The position numbers and the translations under genes were made by a program. The notes beneath the pieces were generated by a model. That model saw only the letters and a program-made list of their open reading frames with translations. It was not told where the DNA came from and searched no databases. From an uncultured beta proteobacterium (lineage in GTDB: Bacteria > Pseudomonadota > Gammaproteobacteria > Burkholderiales > Burkholderiaceae_C), in assembly GCA_903944555.1 (NCBI GenBank), contig CAJASG010000533.1, positions 1 to 8,772 of the forward strand: DNA of 8,772 nt, written 5' to 3'. Position 1 is the first letter of the stretch, and each line of letters begins with the position of its first letter. Below, piece by piece: positions 5,917-8,772 of this stretch.

Positions 5917-8196
5917 ATGTCTGAACAAAACTCCCCCGCAAGCGCCCAAGCAAAACCGCTCTTCCTGCACGACCCCGCCGATCTGGAAGCCCGACTCGAC
6001 TTTGTTGAATACTGGCGCACCCTGCGCAAGCACAAGTGGGCCATCCTGGGCTTTGCCCTGGCAGTCACACTGGTGGCCGCCGTCGTGGCCTTTGTCAGCA
6101 CACCCATCTATGAAGCCAAGACCACGCTGCTGATCGAGACCAACAAGCAAAAAGTGGTCACCATTGAAGACGTCTACGGTGGTGTCGGTGCCTCGCGCGA
6201 GTATTTTCAGACCCAGGTGGAAATCATCAAGTCGCGTGAAGTGGCGCTCAAGACCATCATCAAGCTCAAGCTCTTCGACAACCCGGATTTTGACCCCCGC
6301 GTACCCAAAAAAGGCCTCTCCGCGCTGATCAAAAAAGTCGGCTTTGCCACCGAAGAGCCGCCCAAAGAATGGACCGAACAAGCATTGGCCGAATCGGTAC
6401 TAGGCGCCTTCACCAGCAACCTCTCTATTGAGCCGGTTCGGCTCAGCCAGTTGGTCATTGTTCGGTTCACCTCGCCCAACCCAGCGCTTGCGGCCACCGT
6501 CACCAACACCCTGGCCAAGACGTACATTGAAAACGACCTCGATGCGCGCTACCAGATGACCCGCACCGCATCGGTCTGGCTGCAAGAGCAGTTGGCTGGG
6601 TTGAAAGAAAAGCTCACCCAGTCCGAGACCATTTTGCAGGGCTACCGTGACAAGCAAGGCTTCGTCAACGTCAAAGAATCTGCGCAAACCGGCGCTGCCC
6701 AACAGATGGAGCAACTGCAAAGCCGCCTCATTGAGGCGCGCACCCGCAGGGCCGAAGTCGAAGCCACCTACAAAATCGTCAAAGACGCCGCCAACGCGGG
6801 CGACCTCGCGTCCCAGCCCGCCGTGCTGATCAGCGGGCAGGTGGCCGATGCCAAACGCCAGGCCAACGAAGCCGCGCGCAAGTTGGCTGACGTCACCCAG
6901 CGCTACGGCAAAGAGCACCCCAAATACATGCAGGCCGACTCCGACTCCAAAGCCGCTGCCGAAAACCTGGCCCGCCAGGTGGAGCTGGTCGTTGGCGGCA
7001 TCAACCACGAATACGAGCGTGCCCGCAGCACCGAAAAAATGCTGGAAGGCGCACTCGGCGCAGCCCGTGGCACCGTGGTCAACATCAACCGCAAAGAGTT
7101 TGAGCTCGGCGTGTACGAGCGCGATGTCGACTCCAACCGCCAGATGTACGACATGTTCATGAAGCGCGCCAAAGAGACCAACGTCACCGGCGATCTGCAA
7201 ACCACCGTGGCCCGTGTGGTCGACACCGCCGCCGTGCCCACCCAAGCCATCAAGCCGAAAAAATCACTCATCGTGGCGGTGGCCCTGTTCATGGGGCTGC
7301 TCATTGGCGTCATGCTCGCGCTGCTGATGGAAGTGCTGGACAACACCCTCAAAACCACCGAAGACGTCGAATCCCGCCTCAAACAGCCGCTGCTCACCGT
7401 GCTGCCCATGCTTGGCAAAGACGACGCCGAGCGCGGCGTCAGCGGGCGCCTGGTGCAAGAAACGCCCAATTCACTCTACTCCGAGGCCATTCGCACGGCC
7501 CGCACCGGCGTGTTGCTCTCCTCGGTCGACCTGGCTTCGCGCACCCTGGTGGTGACCTCCAGCGTACCGGGGGAGGGCAAAACCACCTTCTCCAGCAACC
7601 TGGCCATGGCCCACGCCTTCACCAAAAAAACCTTGCTGGTCGATGCCGACATGCGCCGCCCCAGCGTAGCCAAAAGCTATGGCCTGGACGCCCACTCCCT
7701 GGGCCTGTCCGAGCTCGTAGCGGGCACCGCCCAACTCAGCGAATGCCTGCACACGGTGGAGGGCTCCAACCTCGTCGTCATGACCTCCGGTGCCATCCCG
7801 CCAAACCCGCTGGAACTGCTGCACTCCGAGCGCTTTGCCCACACCCTGGAAGCACTGGCCAAAAACTTTGAAATCATCATCATTGACTCCCCACCGGTCG
7901 AACTGGTGAGCGATGCTTTGGTGATCGCCTCGCAAGTCTCTGGCGTTATTTTTGTGACCAAAGCCGCCAGCACACCCTATGTGTTGGCGCGCAAATCATT
8001 GCAGCGTCTGCGCCGGGCCGAAGCGCACATCGTGGGCGTGGTACTCAATGCGCTTGACTTCAACAAGGCAGAGAAATACTACGGTGAATACTCCGGCTAC
8101 GGCAAGCACGGCTACGGTACCTATGGCTCCACCTATGGCGGCACCTACGGCTCTGGCAGCTTGGCAAAACCAGTGGCACTAAAAAAGGCCGCCTGA
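5917..8196 (+). CDS. Wzc-like polysaccharide co-polymerase and tyrosine autokinase (BY-kinase)
   Basis: A 759-residue inner-membrane protein that sets polymer length and couples synthesis to export. It has a Wzz-type N-terminus with a first membrane helix at about 41-61 and a long periplasmic part rich in coiled coil (about 190-400). A second helix lies at about 450-471, followed by a cytoplasmic BY-kinase domain. The kinase shows Walker A (PGEGKTT, K555), Walker A' (LLVDADMRRP, D576/D578) and Walker B (IIIIDSPP, D657). The ExxRxxR oligomerisation motif is at E523-R526-R529. The C-terminal tail carries eight tyrosines (721, 722, 725, 728, 733, 736, 740, 744) as autophosphorylation sites, set in glycine. 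The fused co-polymerase-plus-kinase form is the proteobacterial type; in Firmicutes the two parts are separate proteins. ATG 5917 has no clear ribosome binding site, which suggests coupling to the gene 20 bases upstream. The phosphatase gene follows after four bases. Confidence 0.96.
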   Translation: MSEQNSPASAQAKPLFLHDPADLEARLDFVEYWRTLRKHKWAILGFALAVTLVAAVVAFVSTPIYEAKTTLLIETNKQKVVTIEDVYGGVGASREYFQTQVEIIKSREVALKTIIKLKLFDNPDFDPRVPKKGLSALIKKVGFATEEPPKEWTEQALAESVLGAFTSNLSIEPVRLSQLVIVRFTSPNPALAATVTNTLAKTYIENDLDARYQMTRTASVWLQEQLAGLKEKLTQSETILQGYRDKQGFVNVKESAQTGAAQQMEQLQSRLIEARTRRAEVEATYKIVKDAANAGDLASQPAVLISGQVADAKRQANEAARKLADVTQRYGKEHPKYMQADSDSKAAAENLARQVELVVGGINHEYERARSTEKMLEGALGAARGTVVNINRKEFELGVYERDVDSNRQMYDMFMKRAKETNVTGDLQTTVARVVDTAAVPTQAIKPKKSLIVAVALFMGLLIGVMLALLMEVLDNTLKTTEDVESRLKQPLLTVLPMLGKDDAERGVSGRLVQETPNSLYSEAIRTARTGVLLSSVDLASRTLVVTSSVPGEGKTTFSSNLAMAHAFTKKTLLVDADMRRPSVAKSYGLDAHSLGLSELVAGTAQLSECLHTVEGSNLVVMTSGAIPPNPLELLHSERFAHTLEALAKNFEIIIIDSPPVELVSDALVIASQVSGVIFVTKAASTPYVLARKSLQRLRRAEAHIVGVVLNALDFNKAEKYYGEYSGYGKHGYGTYGSTYGGTYGSGSLAKPVALKKAA
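8113..8157 (+). repeat. Imperfect 12-bp tandem repeat encoding the tyrosine-rich kinase tail
   Basis: Successive units TATGGCTCCACC, TATGGCGGCACC and TACGGCTCTGGC follow a shorter first unit TACGGTACC. Each encodes a Tyr-Gly-Ser/Gly-Thr-like block. The repeat lies inside the kinase gene and adds evenly spaced tyrosines. Such repeats can gain or lose units by slippage without breaking the frame. Confidence 0.7.
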
Positions 8197-8200
8197 CCCC

Positions 8201-8772
8201 GTGATTGACCTGCACTGCCACTTGTTGCCGGGCATTGACGATGGCCCCGAAACAATGGAACAAGCCTTGGACCTGGCCCGCGCGGCGGTAGCGGACGGCA
8301 TCACCCACGCCGTCCTCACCTCGCATGTGCACCCCGAGCGCTACCCCAACCAGCGGCGCAATCTGGAGGTCGCCACGGCCGAGTTCGCAGCCCAGTTGGC
8401 CCAAGCCAACATCCCGCTGCAAGTGCGCATGGGCGGTGAAGCCCGCCTGTGCCCCGAGCTCATCGACCTGGTGGCTGACAACCAGATGCCGTTTCTGGGC
8501 GAAGCAGGGGGCTACCGCATCTTGCTGCTGGAGTTCCCGCACCAAATGATTCCCGTAGGCAGCATCCGCTTCATCACCAGCCTGCTCAAGCTCAAAATCC
8601 GCCCCCTCATTGCGCACCCCGAACGCAACAAGGCCATCATGGCCAACACCGACAAAGTGCGCGAATTCACCGAAGCGGGCTGCTGGCTCCAGCTCACCGC
8701 GGGTTCGCTGGCCGGGCGCTTTGGCCCGCAGGCCGAGCAGGCCGCGTTTGCGCTGATCGACGCGGGCTGGAA
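8201..8772 (+). CDS. PHP-type protein-tyrosine phosphatase (CpsB/YwqE-like), partial at window end
   Basis: The first 190 codons run open to the window edge; the family is about 255 residues, so roughly three quarters is present. It is a metal-dependent phosphatase of the PHP fold, expected to dephosphorylate the tyrosine tail of the kinase encoded just upstream, in the cytoplasm. Visible motifs are DLHCHLLPGIDDGP (3-16, with ligands D3, H5, H7), TSHVHPERY (40-48), GGEARL (78-83), LLEFP (109-113) and LIAHPERN (136-143). These are the usual metal and phosphate ligands of CpsB/YwqE. The GTG start lies four bases after the kinase stop codon. Only a weak AAGG is seen 12 bases upstream, so translation is probably coupled to the kinase gene. 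In family knowledge, proteobacterial Wzc is more often paired with a low-molecular-weight phosphatase (Wzb); a PHP enzyme here is the less common partner. Confidence 0.92.
   Translation, partial: MIDLHCHLLPGIDDGPETMEQALDLARAAVADGITHAVLTSHVHPERYPNQRRNLEVATAEFAAQLAQANIPLQVRMGGEARLCPELIDLVADNQMPFLGEAGGYRILLLEFPHQMIPVGSIRFITSLLKLKIRPLIAHPERNKAIMANTDKVREFTEAGCWLQLTAGSLAGRFGPQAEQAAFALIDAGW

Noticed and set aside
6400..7245. Minus-strand reading frame of 281 codons opposite the kinase gene, rich in Gly, Val, Ala and His
   Set aside because: This is a typical shadow of a high-GC gene. The plus-strand kinase explains the DNA fully.
8060..8617. Minus-strand reading frame spanning the kinase end and phosphatase start
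   Set aside because: It is antisense to two well-supported genes and shows no motif of its own.
1..8772. CRISPR arrays, insertion sequences, toxin-antitoxin pairs or exosortase genes
   Set aside because: I saw no spaced direct repeats, terminal inverted repeats, transposase motifs or exosortase-like protein. The coding space is filled by the EPS and signalling genes.

Overview
This window carries one edge of an exopolysaccharide (EPS) or capsule export locus. The organism is most likely a betaproteobacterium of the order Burkholderiales, with a Comamonadaceae or Rhodoferax-like flavour. That placement is inferred from protein style, moderate-to-high GC and gene order; no phylogenetic marker here settles it. 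All the main gene families are recognisable, and I found no wholly unknown system. The points worth attention are in how the parts are wired together.

Layout, left to right. Positions 14-88 hold a complete tRNA-Val(CAC) on the + strand. A symmetric hairpin with A- and T-tracts (102-138) follows and can terminate transcription from both sides. Two minus-strand genes then face the tRNA: a membrane-bound PAS-GGDEF-EAL protein (155-2128), and upstream of it a WcaJ/EpsB-type undecaprenyl-phosphate sugar phosphotransferase (2128-3495). The stop codon of the transferase and the start codon of the c-di-GMP gene share one base (TGATG). A divergent intergenic region of about 370 bp (3496-3862) follows. 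To its right, on the + strand, lie an outer-membrane beta-barrel protein (3863-5212), a short Wza-like polysaccharide export protein (5276-5896), a Wzc-like co-polymerase/tyrosine autokinase (5917-8196), and the first 190 codons of a PHP-type tyrosine phosphatase (8201 onward), cut by the window edge.

How they work together (family knowledge plus inference). The phosphotransferase loads the first sugar onto undecaprenyl phosphate. The Wzc-like protein controls chain length and couples polymerisation to export, cycling between phosphorylated and unphosphorylated states of its C-terminal tyrosine tail. The PHP phosphatase is the expected partner that removes those phosphates. The short export protein forms the periplasmic conduit, and the beta-barrel probably supplies the outer-membrane pore that the short protein lacks. 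The GGDEF-EAL protein has an intact diguanylate cyclase site and inhibitory site but an EAL domain that has lost several catalytic residues, so it most likely makes or senses c-di-GMP rather than degrading it, in translational coupling with the first enzyme of the pathway. The remaining glycosyltransferases, flippase and polymerase are not in the window and may lie to the right.
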